Below are positions 8,601-18,453 of a DNA stretch of 64,000 nucleotides, piece after piece. Origin of the DNA: Pandoraea capi (GTDB lineage: Bacteria > Pseudomonadota > Gammaproteobacteria > Burkholderiales > Burkholderiaceae); assembly GCF_902459735.1 (NCBI RefSeq), contig NZ_CABPRV010000004.1, forward strand, positions 124,001 to 188,000, written 5' to 3'. A model generated the notes under the pieces. That model made no database searches. It saw only the letters and a list, made by a program, of their open reading frames with translations, and had not been told where the DNA came from. The number at the start of each line of letters is the position of its first letter. Position 1 is the first letter of the stretch. Both the position numbers and the translations under genes were made by a program.

Positions 8601-11600
8601 TCAGAAGCGGTACTTCGCACTCACGCCACCGGCCACCGCCGTCTCACCGGCACGCAGGCTGAGATCGCCACCGACATGCACGTTGAGTTGTCGGGTGACG
8701 CGGATGTCGGCGCCGAGGTCGGCGGTGAAGATGTCGCGCCCGAGCTTCACACCGCTGACGGTGAACGAGCGCGGCGCACCGAAGATCGCGTTCGTCAGGC
8801 TGCCCTGCGTGTCGCCGAACTCGTGCTCGTAAGCCAGACGCAACGACGGGATCACGCTGCCGCCTGCCGTGTTGACCAGCTCGCGCCAGAGTCGCACCCC
8901 GGCGATGACACGCCGCGAGTTGCTGGTTTGCGGACCAACGTGCAGCCCGTTGTTGCCCTGACCGGCATCGCGATCCGTTTCGTCATAGCCGTTCAGGCGC
9001 GTGTTGGCGATGCGCACACCGAGGAACGGGTCGACGTTCACGCCCCCCGCCAGCACCCGCTGGCCAACTTCGCCGAACAAGCCGAGCGTGCGACCGCCGG
9101 TCTTGCCCGAGACGCGCGCCGACACGTCGCGGGCCGCGACGGTGCGCTCGGTCGACACGTTGTGATTGGTGTAGAACACGCCGCCATTGGCAAACCAGCG
9201 CGTGTCGCTCAGATACGAGCCGTAGAGGCCGACACTGGCGCTTCTGACGTCGGACGAACCCGGCAGGTCGCTGGCCACCGAAGAGCGGGTGCCGATACCG
9301 AACGCCGCGCCCACCAGGGCGTTGCGATTGAGGCGCCTGTCGACTCCGAACGCGCCGTCGATCCCCTTCGTGGAAAAGCTCATGTCGTCGCTCTCCTGTC
9401 TCGCGCCCGTCCCTTTGAACGAACCCCAGACGGCCGTTCCGTTTTCCCCCGCGCGCTGACCGTTCGTCGCATTGCAATCGGGCAATGAGCCGCCGGCGAG
9501 CATGCGGGTCTGCATGCTGCTGCGGAACGTGTCGGCCGCACTGTAGGCTGCGGCGGCATTGTTCGCGAGCGACTCGCCGGAGAGCATGCGCGCGGCGCGG
9601 CGCTGCTCCGCCGAACCCGCAGGCAGCAGCACCAGTTGACCGAGCACGCTGCCGCCGACGCGACCCGACACGATGTCGTCGAGCGTCACCCCCTGGAGCG
9701 ATGCCAGCACGCCTTGCTCGTTGCCCGAATACGGCGCATTGGGGTCGAGGAACGCAATGCCCTTGTTGGGATCGATGATGACCGAGCCGTCCTCGCCACC
9801 GTCGTCGGGGTTGGTCGGGATACTGCCGTACTCGACCTCGCCGAGTTTCACTTTGGCGTTAGGGCCGGGCACGATGACCTGAATCTTCTTCTCGAGCAGT
9901 TCCCTGGGCGAGACGGAATTGTCGATAGGACGCAGCACGACCTTGGTCTTGGTGAAATCGCCGTCCTTGTTCACCTCGAGCGTGCCGCGATGGATGCCGT
10001 CGGCGTCTTTCTTCGCGTCCGATTCGATTCTCGCCTTGTCGCCCTTCGACTCGTAGGAGTCGATCACAAGCCGGTAGCCATGCAGCTTGAGCGTACCGGC
10101 GTTCTCGAATTTCTTGACGTCGTAGACGTCGTTGGCGAGCGCGATGGTCCCGGGCTCGGAGATGGTCAGCAAGCCGGTGCCGAGCGCGTTGCGATGCGCG
10201 GCAAGCAGTGTGCCGTTTTCAACGTTCAGTGTTTCGATGCCGCTTTGGTCGCCGCTGAACGTGAGATGCCCGGTGCCGACCTTGGTGACATGGGCGCCGT
10301 GCGATCCCAACACGTCTTTGCCGATTTCCCCCGCGAACGCTTCGTCTCGTCCGAGCGCACCCAGTTTGAGATGCGTATCTCCGGTACCGACATGGCCATT
10401 TCCGCTCAAGGAGCCGATCGTCAGCGTGGGGGCATCCGTGCCCGCTTTCTCACCGTCTTTCACACCATCTTTCGCGCTCTCAGCCTTGATTTCCGCCAGG
10501 TTGAGATAGCCGCCGTTCAACTCGATCGAGGCGGCATCCGCCGTCGTCTTGCCGCTCAGGTCGAGCATGCCGCTATTGACGATGCTCATCCGTTCCAGTT
10601 GCGTGTCTTCCATCGACAGCGCGACTTTGGACGTGTTTTCCAGATGGGCGTCGCCGCCTTTGGCGCCAATGAATTCCAGATGACCGCTGTTGCGAATCGT
10701 CGCCTTCTCGGCGCTCGACCCTTTGTCGAAAAGCCCCTGACCACCCTGCTCGATCATGATGTAGCTCGAACCGGCGTGGGTATCCTTGAGGAACCTCAAT
10801 TGCCCTTTGTCCTTGATATCGATCGTCGCCCCACCGGCGCCCGTGCCGGCATCGAACTCGATGACACCGCCCGCCTCACCCGGCTGCGCGCCCTGCGAGA
10901 CTCCCGCCACAAGGCTGATGTGCTTGGACGCGTTGTCGATGCCGGGGCCGCTCACGAATTTCAGAACGCCGTCGCTGCCGACATCCACGTCGAGCCGCCC
11001 CGGACCATCGATGCCTTCATGGACGCCCAATGTGCCCTTATTGACCAGCACCGTATGATTCGCGCCGTCCATGGCGCGAAGCAGGCCGACGTCGCGCTCG
11101 CGATTGTTGGTCCCTTCGATCGCGTCAGACACCAACCCGGAGCGCTGCGATATTTCCAGCGTCGTGTCTTTGGTGATGAGCGTCTCGCCGGCAGGCGGCC
11201 GGTCTGTGTCGGACATGAAATCGATCAGGTGTTGATCGTTCCATGTGACAGGCTTGGCCGGATCGTCCGACGCGACGCGCGGGGCTAATTCGCGCGTCTT
11301 CGCCAACCGCTCGGCTTCCGCCCCCTCGGCCGCCTGCTCCCAGCGGGCCTTCTTGTAGTGCACTGATTCATCCAATCGCTGCGCCTCATTGAGCGACTGC
11401 AATGAGGCGATCCACTCCTTGATCGCGCCTTCCAGTCGCTTTTCCAGCGCTTGTCGTTCCTGAGAGGCCCTGTCTATGGGGTTGGCCAGCGCCTCAAGCG
11501 ACTCGACGTCTTTTTTCAGCGCGTTCAGTGCGTCCAGCCGGAACTGCTGCGATGGCGTGATTCCCGTCGGCGGAATACCGGCTTTAATCTTGTCGATTTC

Positions 11601-11933
11601 CCCCTGAATTTCCATCGCCGATTTATTCAATGCACTTTTTAGCTTATCGACGTCCTTGATATCTGTAATATCTTTTAATGGCGTGTGTAATGAATGACCC
11701 GCATCCGCAACAAATCTATCATCCGCTTCAGCAACGACTTTCTCATCGAGATCGTTTTTTGCTTTCTCCGCCAGCGCCGTCAATTCATTGATGCGATCTT
11801 CCTTCACGCTGTTACCGGCCGGGCTCGCCGCAAACGCCGATGGTACGCCGCCCATTGCAACCAGGGCGGCCGCCGCCGCCAAGCAAACCCTTGTCTGACC
11901 ACGCGCATTAGACTTCGGACGATTCCCTCGCAT
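8601..11933 (-). CDS. Autotransporter with C-terminal beta-barrel (paralogue 1)
   Basis: 1110 residues: a signal peptide ending at AFA-AS, a charged helical region (about 40-230, many Glu/Lys/Asp), a Gly/Asn-rich repetitive beta-helix passenger (about 250-720), a linker and a C-terminal autotransporter barrel (about 840-1110) ending in SAKYRF with terminal Phe. Type Va secretion: the barrel inserts in the outer membrane and displays the passenger. AAGGAG lies 7 nt before the ATG at 11933; the TTG 18 nt upstream overlaps that ribosome site and is rejected. It is tandem with a paralogue on the same strand at 12357-15938. Passenger function is unknown; an adhesin is most likely. Confidence 0.92.
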   Translation of the reverse strand: MRGNRPKSNARGQTRVCLAAAAALVAMGGVPSAFAASPAGNSVKEDRINELTALAEKAKNDLDEKVVAEADDRFVADAGHSLHTPLKDITDIKDVDKLKSALNKSAMEIQGEIDKIKAGIPPTGITPSQQFRLDALNALKKDVESLEALANPIDRASQERQALEKRLEGAIKEWIASLQSLNEAQRLDESVHYKKARWEQAAEGAEAERLAKTRELAPRVASDDPAKPVTWNDQHLIDFMSDTDRPPAGETLITKDTTLEISQRSGLVSDAIEGTNNRERDVGLLRAMDGANHTVLVNKGTLGVHEGIDGPGRLDVDVGSDGVLKFVSGPGIDNASKHISLVAGVSQGAQPGEAGGVIEFDAGTGAGGATIDIKDKGQLRFLKDTHAGSSYIMIEQGGQGLFDKGSSAEKATIRNSGHLEFIGAKGGDAHLENTSKVALSMEDTQLERMSIVNSGMLDLSGKTTADAASIELNGGYLNLAEIKAESAKDGVKDGEKAGTDAPTLTIGSLSGNGHVGTGDTHLKLGALGRDEAFAGEIGKDVLGSHGAHVTKVGTGHLTFSGDQSGIETLNVENGTLLAAHRNALGTGLLTISEPGTIALANDVYDVKKFENAGTLKLHGYRLVIDSYESKGDKARIESDAKKDADGIHRGTLEVNKDGDFTKTKVVLRPIDNSVSPRELLEKKIQVIVPGPNAKVKLGEVEYGSIPTNPDDGGEDGSVIIDPNKGIAFLDPNAPYSGNEQGVLASLQGVTLDDIVSGRVGGSVLGQLVLLPAGSAEQRRAARMLSGESLANNAAAAYSAADTFRSSMQTRMLAGGSLPDCNATNGQRAGENGTAVWGSFKGTGARQESDDMSFSTKGIDGAFGVDRRLNRNALVGAAFGIGTRSSVASDLPGSSDVRSASVGLYGSYLSDTRWFANGGVFYTNHNVSTERTVAARDVSARVSGKTGGRTLGLFGEVGQRVLAGGVNVDPFLGVRIANTRLNGYDETDRDAGQGNNGLHVGPQTSNSRRVIAGVRLWRELVNTAGGSVIPSLRLAYEHEFGDTQGSLTNAIFGAPRSFTVSGVKLGRDIFTADLGADIRVTRQLNVHVGGDLSLRAGETAVAGGVSAKYRF

Positions 11934-12356
11934 TCGACAACTCCTTTTCAATTCGCCTCAAATGATGATTTCCCTCATCACGCTTCAGACAGTGGCTTGA
12001 TAGCCGCCATCGTTCCGGCAAATTCTAGGAGTCGATTTCTTCGAATCGGCTGACTACTCTATAGCTTTGATACTTAACCCAAGATCACGAAATTTATCGA
12101 ATAAACGTCAAATCCCAATTTAATTCATTTTATTTTTCCAACAATCGCTCACCATCACACCGGATCAATACATCAAGCACCCAAATTCATGCGCATGTGA
12201 TGTCCTGACGCCACACGTTCCGGCGAAAAAGGAGGCATTTCCCTCGTCCATTTTTTGAACAAAAAACCCGCCACGCCCCTGCGGACGTGACGGGTTTCCT
12301 TTCCCATCCGTGCTGATCGCGTGAGCCTGTGACCCACGCAATCCGATCAGCAACGC
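11934..12356. promoter_or_regulatory. Intergenic region between the two autotransporters
   Basis: 423 bp with no supported gene. Near 11980-12060 lies the promoter region of paralogue 1. It includes TAGAATT on the minus strand (12021-12027) about 88 bp before the ATG, with TTCGA 13 nt upstream of it. The same two boxes occur before paralogue 2. An AT-rich tract follows at 12060-12150, then the terminator of paralogue 2. Confidence 0.5.
12264..12297 (-). terminator. Intrinsic terminator of autotransporter paralogue 2
   Basis: Stem AAACCCGCCACG / CGTGACGGGTTT (one mismatch) with a 10-nt loop. It is preceded on the plus strand by a run of A, which gives a U-run at the 3' end of the minus-strand transcript. 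It lies about 60 bp past the stop of the gene at 12357-15938. Confidence 0.85.
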
Positions 12357-15300
12357 TTAGAAGCGATACTTCGCTGAAATGCCACCGGCCAGGGCGCTCT
12401 CACCCTTGCGCACACTGACGTTGCCGCCCAGATGCACGTCGAGCCGTTTCTTGAGCTGGAGATCGACGCCGAAATCGGCCGTGAAGACTTCACGACCCAG
12501 CTTCGGACCCTTCACGTTGAACGCGCGCGGCGCGCCGTAGATCGTGTTCGTCAGGCTGCTTTGCGTGTTACCGAACTCGTGCTCGTAGGCCAGACGCAGT
12601 GACGGCGTGAGCTTGCCGCCTTCGAAGTTGAACACGTCACGCGAGAAGCGCACGCCCAGCACGCTGCGGGCCGACGTTTGCGACTGTGCGCCGACCTTCA
12701 GGCCATCGTTGCCGGCCGTGCCGTCGCGATTCGTCTCGTCGAACGCATTCAGCTTCGTCGACGCGATGCGCATGCCCACCGACGGATCGACACGGAACCC
12801 TGCCACGTCGAAGCGCTTGCCGATCTCGCCGAATGCACCGAACGTGTTGCCGCCGGTCTTGCCCGACAGACGCGCCGAGGCATTGCGCGCCGCGACGGTA
12901 CGGTCGGTCGTGACACTGTGATTCGTGTACGAAACGCCCCCGTTCACGAACAGATCGGCATCGTTCAGATGCGAGCCGTACAGGCCCACGCTGACGCTGT
13001 TGATCTTCGATTCGCCCGGCATACCGTCAGCCTTCACGTTCTGGTTGCCCATGCCGATGGATGCCCCGACGACGGTGCCGCGACCGACACGTTTGTCGAC
13101 ACCGATGGCGCCGTCGATACCGCGAACGTCGAACGACAGCGCGTCGCCACGTTGCGTCGAGTTGCCGCCGGCGAACGATGCCCAGCCAGCGATACCCGAG
13201 TCGTCCGTACGCACGCCGTTCGCCGTCTTGTCGTCGAGCATCGCGCCCCCGGCGACCATGCGCGACTGCATGCCGCGCTGGAACGCCGTGGCGGCGCCCT
13301 GGGCCGCGGTGGCGTTGTTCAGTAGCGACTCACCCGACAGCAGGGCGGCCGAACGACGTTGCTCTGCGGAGCCCGCCGTTTGCAGCGCCATCTCGGAAAG
13401 CACTTTGCCGCCGATCTTGCCGGAGGTCAGCTCGCCCACCGTGACGCCGTCGACCGAAGCGAGCACCGCTTTTTCGTTGGCACGGTAGCCGGCATCCGCC
13501 GCCAGATAGCGCACGACGTTCTGACTGGTGATGAGTCCCGTCGGATTGTTCGGATCGACGGGCTTCGTCGTGTCGGGATTGTTCGGGTCTACCGGCTTTT
13601 TCGTGTCGGGATTGTTCGGATCGTCCGGGTTGTTCGTGTCCGGGCCATCGGGATCGGTCGGCTTGGTTGTCTTGCCGCCGGTGATGCTACCCACGGTGAC
13701 CTTGCCCAGCGTCGCCGTTTTTCCTTCGGCAACGCTCACGACACCGAGCTTGTCCTGAACGTCGGCGAGAGCGATGTCGTCAGCCACGCTCACGTTGATT
13801 TCCGTTTGCGTGAAATCGCTGTCCTGGGACACCTGAATCGCACCGCTGGTCACCTGAGCGCCCACCTTTTCCACCCGCGACTGGATTTTCGCCCCGGGCT
13901 TCGACGTGTACTTCTCCACGGCGAGCTTGTGGGTGCCGAGATCCACCTTGCCCGCGTTATCGAAATGGCCGACGCCCTCGACGCCGGATAACAGCGAGAC
14001 CGCGCCCTTCTCAGCCACAGTGACAGTCCCGGAGCCCAGCGCGTTGACGTGGGCAGCTGACACGGTACCCCCCTCGACGCGCAGGCTCGTGATGCCACGC
14101 TGGTCACCCGCCAGCGTCAGATTACCGACGCCGACCTTGACCACTTCCGAGCCGGTTGGCGTCGCACCGACTTGCGGCGCCGTCGGGTTCGCACGAAGGA
14201 TGCCGGAGGCATTCGACGCAGTATTCGACGCGACGGCATTACGCTTGATGGAGCCCTCGAAGTGATCGTCTTCGTTGCGCTCGCCGAGCACGAGCTTCGT
14301 GTCGCCGGTCAACACATCGCCGAACCCCGACAACGCGCCGATGGACAGCGTCTTTTCCGCCTTGCGTCCCGGCGCGGCAGCCGTGACCTTCGAGATATCC
14401 AGCGTCCCGCCGAACATGTCGATCTTCGCGGAATGCGCCGTCGTATTGCCCGACATTTCGGCCGTCCCGACGTTCACCAGGGACAGTGCCTCAAGCTCGG
14501 TGTCCTTGATGTAGAGATTTCCGCTGGCGCCGTTGATGATGTTCGCTTGTCCCCCTCGCGAACCATTGATGACAGCGGTCCCGAGGTTGACGACTTCCGA
14601 GGTGTCCAGTGCGGAATCGACGAAACCGACAAGCGACGTGCGATCGTTGGCAATTTCGGCCTGCGCGAGCTTCGAGTGCTTGAACTCGACCGTTCCCCCT
14701 TGATTGGAAACGTTCGATACGGCGGCGTCCGCTTCGTCGAAACGCACCTCGCCCCCGTCGCGCACGCCAATATCACTGCGCCCCGCGTTGGCGCCCTTTG
14801 CGAAAGTCAGCTTCCCGTGGTCGAACACGTCGATCACGGCATGCCCGGCGCTGGTGCCCTCACCGAACACGATCTCTCCGCCCTTACCGGTATTGCCGAT
14901 ACCCCGTCCCGCACTCAGCGACACCGTTTCCATGTCATGGGCAATGCCTGCGCCGCCCTTGAAATTCAGTTGACCGTCGGTACTGACGGCAATGGTCAGT
15001 TCCCCCTGACCTTCGATGCCCTGATACACGTTGAGCGTTCCGTCGGTCACCGTCACCAGATGCGCAGCGTCATCCAGCGCACGAAGCGTGCCGATCTCAC
15101 GCTTTTTGCCCGTAGCGCCGGCCAGCGCGTCGGACCGATCGCCCGAGGCCGAGGTCAGCTCCAGCGTGGTGTCCTTCGTGATGACAGCGTGCGTATCGGA
15201 AACCGCTTCTGCGCCCATGAAGTTTGTCAGATGCTTGTCGCTCCAGGTCAGCGCGCCGTCGTGCTTCGCGGCGTTCGGCGTGGTCGCATCGAGTTGGCGC

Positions 15301-15938
15301 GTGGCCTTGAGCGCGGCAAGCGCGCTTTCCGATGTCGCGCCGGTCAGGCGCGCTTCCTTCATCGCCAGCCGGTCGGCCTGACGCTGAACGGGAGCCAGCG
15401 CCGCCCGACTTTCCCCGGCGAAGGACGCGTGGTTGCCGACCTCCTTGCCCAAATCACCCAGCGCCTTTGTCAGCGCCTTATCGTCTTTGCTCGTCGCAGC
15501 CGCCGCTGCATCGAGTTTCTTTTTCAGGTTCTCGAGAGATTTTTTCTTTGCAACACCGGCGGACGACAACTTCTGGTCGTCGATATTCAGAATTTCGCCG
15601 AACGTCGCATTGAGAAGAAGAAGCAGTGCATCGCGATCCTCCTTTTTCAGATCAGCCTGATTATCGATTGCCGCCAGAATGGAAGTTTTATGCTCATCCA
15701 CAGCTTCCGAAAATTCCCGTGTTGCAACCAGTTTCTCCAAATTAGGCGCGATCGCTTTAATTTCGTTTTTAATCTCAGCAATTCTGGAATTTCGGTCACT
15801 TTCCCACTGAGCAGTCGGCTGGGGGACTGCCGACGCCGTCGCATTCATGGGCAACGCAGCTGTCGCGACGACCGCCGCAGCGGCCATGCAGATCGTGGTC
15901 TGACGCAGGACTTTCGAGTTCGGACAAATCTTTTGCAT
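12357..15938 (-). CDS. Autotransporter with C-terminal beta-barrel (paralogue 2)
   Basis: 1193 residues, same architecture as its neighbour: signal peptide (cleavage near NATASA, about residue 36), charged helical segment (about 40-220), beta-helix-like passenger, linker and autotransporter barrel ending SAKYRF. The barrels and the TW(S/N)D(K/Q)HL...ITKDTTLE passenger segment are clearly homologous to paralogue 1, so the pair arose by tandem duplication. Unlike paralogue 1 it has a repeated Asp/Pro/Asn linker (unit DPNNPDT.KPV, about residues 765-805) just before the barrel. The ribosome site is weak (GAGA 9 nt before ATG). Adhesin or biofilm role inferred only from family. Confidence 0.92.
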   Translation of the reverse strand: MQKICPNSKVLRQTTICMAAAAVVATAALPMNATASAVPQPTAQWESDRNSRIAEIKNEIKAIAPNLEKLVATREFSEAVDEHKTSILAAIDNQADLKKEDRDALLLLLNATFGEILNIDDQKLSSAGVAKKKSLENLKKKLDAAAAATSKDDKALTKALGDLGKEVGNHASFAGESRAALAPVQRQADRLAMKEARLTGATSESALAALKATRQLDATTPNAAKHDGALTWSDKHLTNFMGAEAVSDTHAVITKDTTLELTSASGDRSDALAGATGKKREIGTLRALDDAAHLVTVTDGTLNVYQGIEGQGELTIAVSTDGQLNFKGGAGIAHDMETVSLSAGRGIGNTGKGGEIVFGEGTSAGHAVIDVFDHGKLTFAKGANAGRSDIGVRDGGEVRFDEADAAVSNVSNQGGTVEFKHSKLAQAEIANDRTSLVGFVDSALDTSEVVNLGTAVINGSRGGQANIINGASGNLYIKDTELEALSLVNVGTAEMSGNTTAHSAKIDMFGGTLDISKVTAAAPGRKAEKTLSIGALSGFGDVLTGDTKLVLGERNEDDHFEGSIKRNAVASNTASNASGILRANPTAPQVGATPTGSEVVKVGVGNLTLAGDQRGITSLRVEGGTVSAAHVNALGSGTVTVAEKGAVSLLSGVEGVGHFDNAGKVDLGTHKLAVEKYTSKPGAKIQSRVEKVGAQVTSGAIQVSQDSDFTQTEINVSVADDIALADVQDKLGVVSVAEGKTATLGKVTVGSITGGKTTKPTDPDGPDTNNPDDPNNPDTKKPVDPNNPDTTKPVDPNNPTGLITSQNVVRYLAADAGYRANEKAVLASVDGVTVGELTSGKIGGKVLSEMALQTAGSAEQRRSAALLSGESLLNNATAAQGAATAFQRGMQSRMVAGGAMLDDKTANGVRTDDSGIAGWASFAGGNSTQRGDALSFDVRGIDGAIGVDKRVGRGTVVGASIGMGNQNVKADGMPGESKINSVSVGLYGSHLNDADLFVNGGVSYTNHSVTTDRTVAARNASARLSGKTGGNTFGAFGEIGKRFDVAGFRVDPSVGMRIASTKLNAFDETNRDGTAGNDGLKVGAQSQTSARSVLGVRFSRDVFNFEGGKLTPSLRLAYEHEFGNTQSSLTNTIYGAPRAFNVKGPKLGREVFTADFGVDLQLKKRLDVHLGGNVSVRKGESALAGGISAKYRF
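13545..13645 (-). repeat. In-frame tandem repeats encoding a Pro/Asp/Asn linker
   Basis: Three to four copies of a roughly 33-bp unit (core TTGTTCGGATC/GACGGGCTT.GTCGTGTCGGGA) encode the DPNNPDT-KPV repeats before the beta-barrel of paralogue 2. Such linkers vary in copy number by slippage, and the other autotransporter lacks them. Confidence 0.75.
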
Positions 15939-16108
15939 TCGATAAATCTCAATTGAATACGCAATAGACGATGGAATTCATTCACCGTCACCACAACAGC
16001 GGCATACTTGCCACCGTCAAGGCTGCGAATTCTAGAGACGACCTATCGAAATCTAATCAAAACCCGGGGTTTTTGGTAATTACCCCACAATTACATCAAA
16101 ATCGAAGA

Positions 16109-16158
16109 TTAGGATGATCCATAAAACATTAAGTTATTGATTTTAAGGATCATCCCAA
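16109..16158. promoter_or_regulatory. Inverted repeat upstream of autotransporter 2
   Basis: TTAGGATGATCC (16109-16120) and GGATCATCCCAA (16147-16158) are reverse complements at 11 of 12 positions, separated by 26 nt of AT-rich DNA. It lies about 170 bp upstream of the autotransporter start and is a candidate looped operator or silencing site. No hairpin T-run is present, so it is not a terminator. Confidence 0.45.
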
Positions 16159-16346
16159 AATAATAAAGATAACTCTTCTTATTCACCCAAAGTCATGGAT
16201 GCGTGCGGCGCCCGCGCAACGCCGCATCACCGTCTTTCAGTCACATCCCACCACGATATTTCTGACGTCGCGAGTTGCGATTGCGACGGCGAGCGCGCCC
16301 CTCCCCGACGCGTCCGCACGTCCTCGGCGTCTCGCACGGCCATAAA

Positions 16347-16382
16347 AAAACCCGCCGTACCCTTTCGGGCACGACGGGTTTT
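16347..16382 (-). terminator. Intrinsic terminator of glyA-nrdR
   Basis: 16-nt arms AAAACCCGCCGTACCC / GGGCACGACGGGTTTT (two mismatches) with loop TTTC. An A-run on the plus strand gives a U-run on the minus-strand transcript, about 85 bp past the nrdR stop. Confidence 0.88.
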
Positions 16383-16467
16383 CCGTCATTCTCAAGACCG
16401 TGGGAGCCGGCAGGGCCACCACCGCCCCGCATGCGTCATCACATGCGCGCTGACGCGCTACGCGACA

Positions 16468-16950
16468 TCACGCCACCGGCTTGCGCTTGGGCTTGATATC
16501 GGTGCTGTCGATTTCTTCGAGCACGTCGCGGAATTCCGCAATGTCCTCGAAGCTTCGATACACCGAGGCGAAGCGGATGTAGGCGATCTTGTCCAGCCGC
16601 TTCAGCTCGCGCATCACCAGTTCACCGATGCGCTGGCTCATCACTTCGCGCTCGGCCCCCGCCAGTAGCTTGTACTCGATGCGCGCGATCGCTGCATCCA
16701 TCGCTTCGGCGCTGACGGGGCGCTTGCGAATCGCCAGTTGCATGCTGGCGCGCACTTTCGCACGGTCGTACTCGGCGCGGCTGCCGTCTTTCTTGACGAC
16801 GGCCGGCATGGTGAGTTCGACACGCTCATACGTGGTGAATCGCTTATCGCACGACGGGCATTTCCGGCGCCGCCGAATGGCAGCGCCGTCTTCCGCTTCA
16901 CGCGAGTCGATGACCTGCGTGTCGTCGTGCCGGCAGAACGGGCAGCGCAT
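16468..16950 (-). CDS. nrdR: Transcriptional repressor NrdR
   Basis: 160 residues. An N-terminal zinc ribbon (C3-x2-C6 and C31-x2-C34, beginning [17 protein letters not shown]) is followed by an ATP-cone domain ([20 protein letters not shown] onward). NrdR senses ATP/dATP and represses ribonucleotide reductase genes by binding NrdR boxes. It follows glyA by 18 bp on the same strand, the usual betaproteobacterial arrangement, and ends in a strong terminator. C-terminal Lys-rich tail (PKRKPVA). Confidence 0.97.
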   Translation of the reverse strand: MRCPFCRHDDTQVIDSREAEDGAAIRRRRKCPSCDKRFTTYERVELTMPAVVKKDGSRAEYDRAKVRASMQLAIRKRPVSAEAMDAAIARIEYKLLAGAEREVMSQRIGELVMRELKRLDKIAYIRFASVYRSFEDIAEFRDVLEEIDSTDIKPKRKPVA

Positions 16951-16968
16951 GCGTGCGACGCCTGTGGC

Positions 16969-18216
16969 TTAGCCGTAGACCGGGAAACGCTTGGTCAACT
17001 CGGCCACTTGTGCGCGCACGCGGGCCAGGTTTTCTGCGTCTTCCGGATTCTCGAGCACGTCGGCGATCAGGTTGCCGACCAGCTCGGCCTCGGCTTCCTT
17101 GAAACCGCGCGTGGTCATGGCCGGCGAGCCCAGACGCACGCCGCTTGTCACGAACGGCTTTTCCGGATCGTTCGGAATGGCGTTCTTGTTGACGGTGATG
17201 TGCGCTTCGCCCAGTGCGGCCTCAGCGGCCTTGCCGGTGATGTTCTTGGCGCGCAGGTCGACCAGCATCACGTGCGATTCCGTACGGCCCGACACGATGC
17301 GCAGACCACGCTTGACCAGCGTCTCGGCCATCACGCGGGCGTTCTTCGCGACTTGCTGTTGGTATTCCTTGAATTCCGGCGATGCGGCTTCCTTGAACGC
17401 GACGGCCTTGCCGGCGATCACGTGCATGAGCGGGCCGCCCTGGATACCCGGGAAAATCGCCGAGTTGATGGCCTTCTCGAATTCCGCCTTCATCAGGATC
17501 ACGCCGCCGCGCGGGCCGCGCAGGCTCTTGTGCGTGGTCGTGGTGACGAAGTCGGCGTGCGGCACCGGGTTCGGGTACACGCCTGCGGCGATCAGACCGG
17601 CGTAATGCGCCATGTCGACCATGAAATACGCGCCGACCGACTTGGCGATCTGCGACATGCGCTCGAAATCGATCTTCAGCGCGAAGGCCGAGGCGCCAGC
17701 CACGATCATCTTCGGCTTATGTTGCTCTGCCAGCTTCTGGGCGGCGTCGTAATCGATGTCTTCGGCTTCGTTCAGGCCGTAGCTCACGACATTGAACCAC
17801 TTGCCCGACATGTTGACCGGCGAACCGTGCGTCAGGTGACCACCGTGCGCGAGGCTCATGCCCATGATCGTGTCGCCCGGCTTGAGCATGGCGAAGTACA
17901 CGCCCTGGTTGGCCTGCGAGCCCGAGTTCGGCTGCACGTTAGCGGCTTCTGCACCGAACAGCGCCTTCACACGGTCGATCGCCAGTTGTTCGACAATGTC
18001 GACGTACTCGCAACCGCCGTAGTAGCGCTTGCCCGGATAACCTTCCGCATACTTGTTGGTCAGTTGCGAGCCCTGCGCTTCCATCACGGCCGGGCTGGTG
18101 TAGTTTTCCGAAGCGATCAGTTCGATGTGATCTTCCTGACGCTGGTTTTCCTTCTGAATCGCGGCCCAGACGTCGGGATCGACGGAGGCAACGGTAGATT
18201 TCGATTTGTCGAACAT
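16969..18216 (-). CDS. glyA: Serine hydroxymethyltransferase
   Basis: 415 residues, full length. This PLP enzyme interconverts serine plus tetrahydrofolate with glycine plus 5,10-methylene-THF. Visible motifs are [13 protein letters not shown], the SGSQAN segment and the PLP-lysine region [14 protein letters not shown]. The start at 18216 (MFDKSKS) has a modest CGGAA ribosome site; the upstream frame to 18396 is not conserved-looking. It heads the glyA-nrdR operon. Confidence 0.97.
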   Translation of the reverse strand: MFDKSKSTVASVDPDVWAAIQKENQRQEDHIELIASENYTSPAVMEAQGSQLTNKYAEGYPGKRYYGGCEYVDIVEQLAIDRVKALFGAEAANVQPNSGSQANQGVYFAMLKPGDTIMGMSLAHGGHLTHGSPVNMSGKWFNVVSYGLNEAEDIDYDAAQKLAEQHKPKMIVAGASAFALKIDFERMSQIAKSVGAYFMVDMAHYAGLIAAGVYPNPVPHADFVTTTTHKSLRGPRGGVILMKAEFEKAINSAIFPGIQGGPLMHVIAGKAVAFKEAASPEFKEYQQQVAKNARVMAETLVKRGLRIVSGRTESHVMLVDLRAKNITGKAAEAALGEAHITVNKNAIPNDPEKPFVTSGVRLGSPAMTTRGFKEAEAELVGNLIADVLENPEDAENLARVRAQVAELTKRFPVYG

Positions 18217-18453
18217 GGCGGTTCCGTTGAATTGAACAGGTTTTCCGGGAGGGGATGCTGCGGCGCGCCTTCCTTTGTGCTTCGGAAGACGATAGACAGG
18301 GCAGCACCAACCATCACGGCTGCCCAGGCGAACGGCAAATAAGACCCCGGCGCTTCCCGGTGGGTTGCTCCACCTCGGGCACACAAGGCTGTGCACCCTA
18401 ATCGCCAGTCACGCGGGGTTTGTGGCGTCGACAGTTTATGCGAGGTTGAGACG

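Larger units (their letters stand above)
15939..16467. promoter_or_regulatory. Upstream region of autotransporter 2 and downstream region of nrdR
   Basis: 529 bp with no supported gene. It holds the minus-strand TTCGA-N11-TAGAATT motif (TAGAATT at 16028-16034, about 90 bp before ATG 15938), an AT-rich tract at 16050-16190 carrying a 12-bp imperfect inverted repeat, and the nrdR terminator. Open frames at 16195-16668 are shadows. Confidence 0.5.

Noticed and set aside
12165-12353. Small minus-strand frame in the gap between autotransporters
   Set aside because: It spans the terminator of paralogue 2 and has no ribosome site.
13545-13645. CRISPR-like repeat array
   Set aside because: Repeats are in frame, encode a protein linker and have no unique spacers.
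14172-15956. 594-codon plus-strand open frame over autotransporter 2
   Set aside because: Antisense shadow in GC-rich DNA; the minus-strand autotransporter has clear signal peptide and barrel features.
16195-16668. 157-codon plus-strand frame over nrdR's end
   Set aside because: Covers the terminator and antisense of nrdR; composition is not protein-like.
18217-18453. Riboswitch upstream of glyA
   Set aside because: The 237-bp gap has only small weak hairpins and no recognised glycine or folate riboswitch core.
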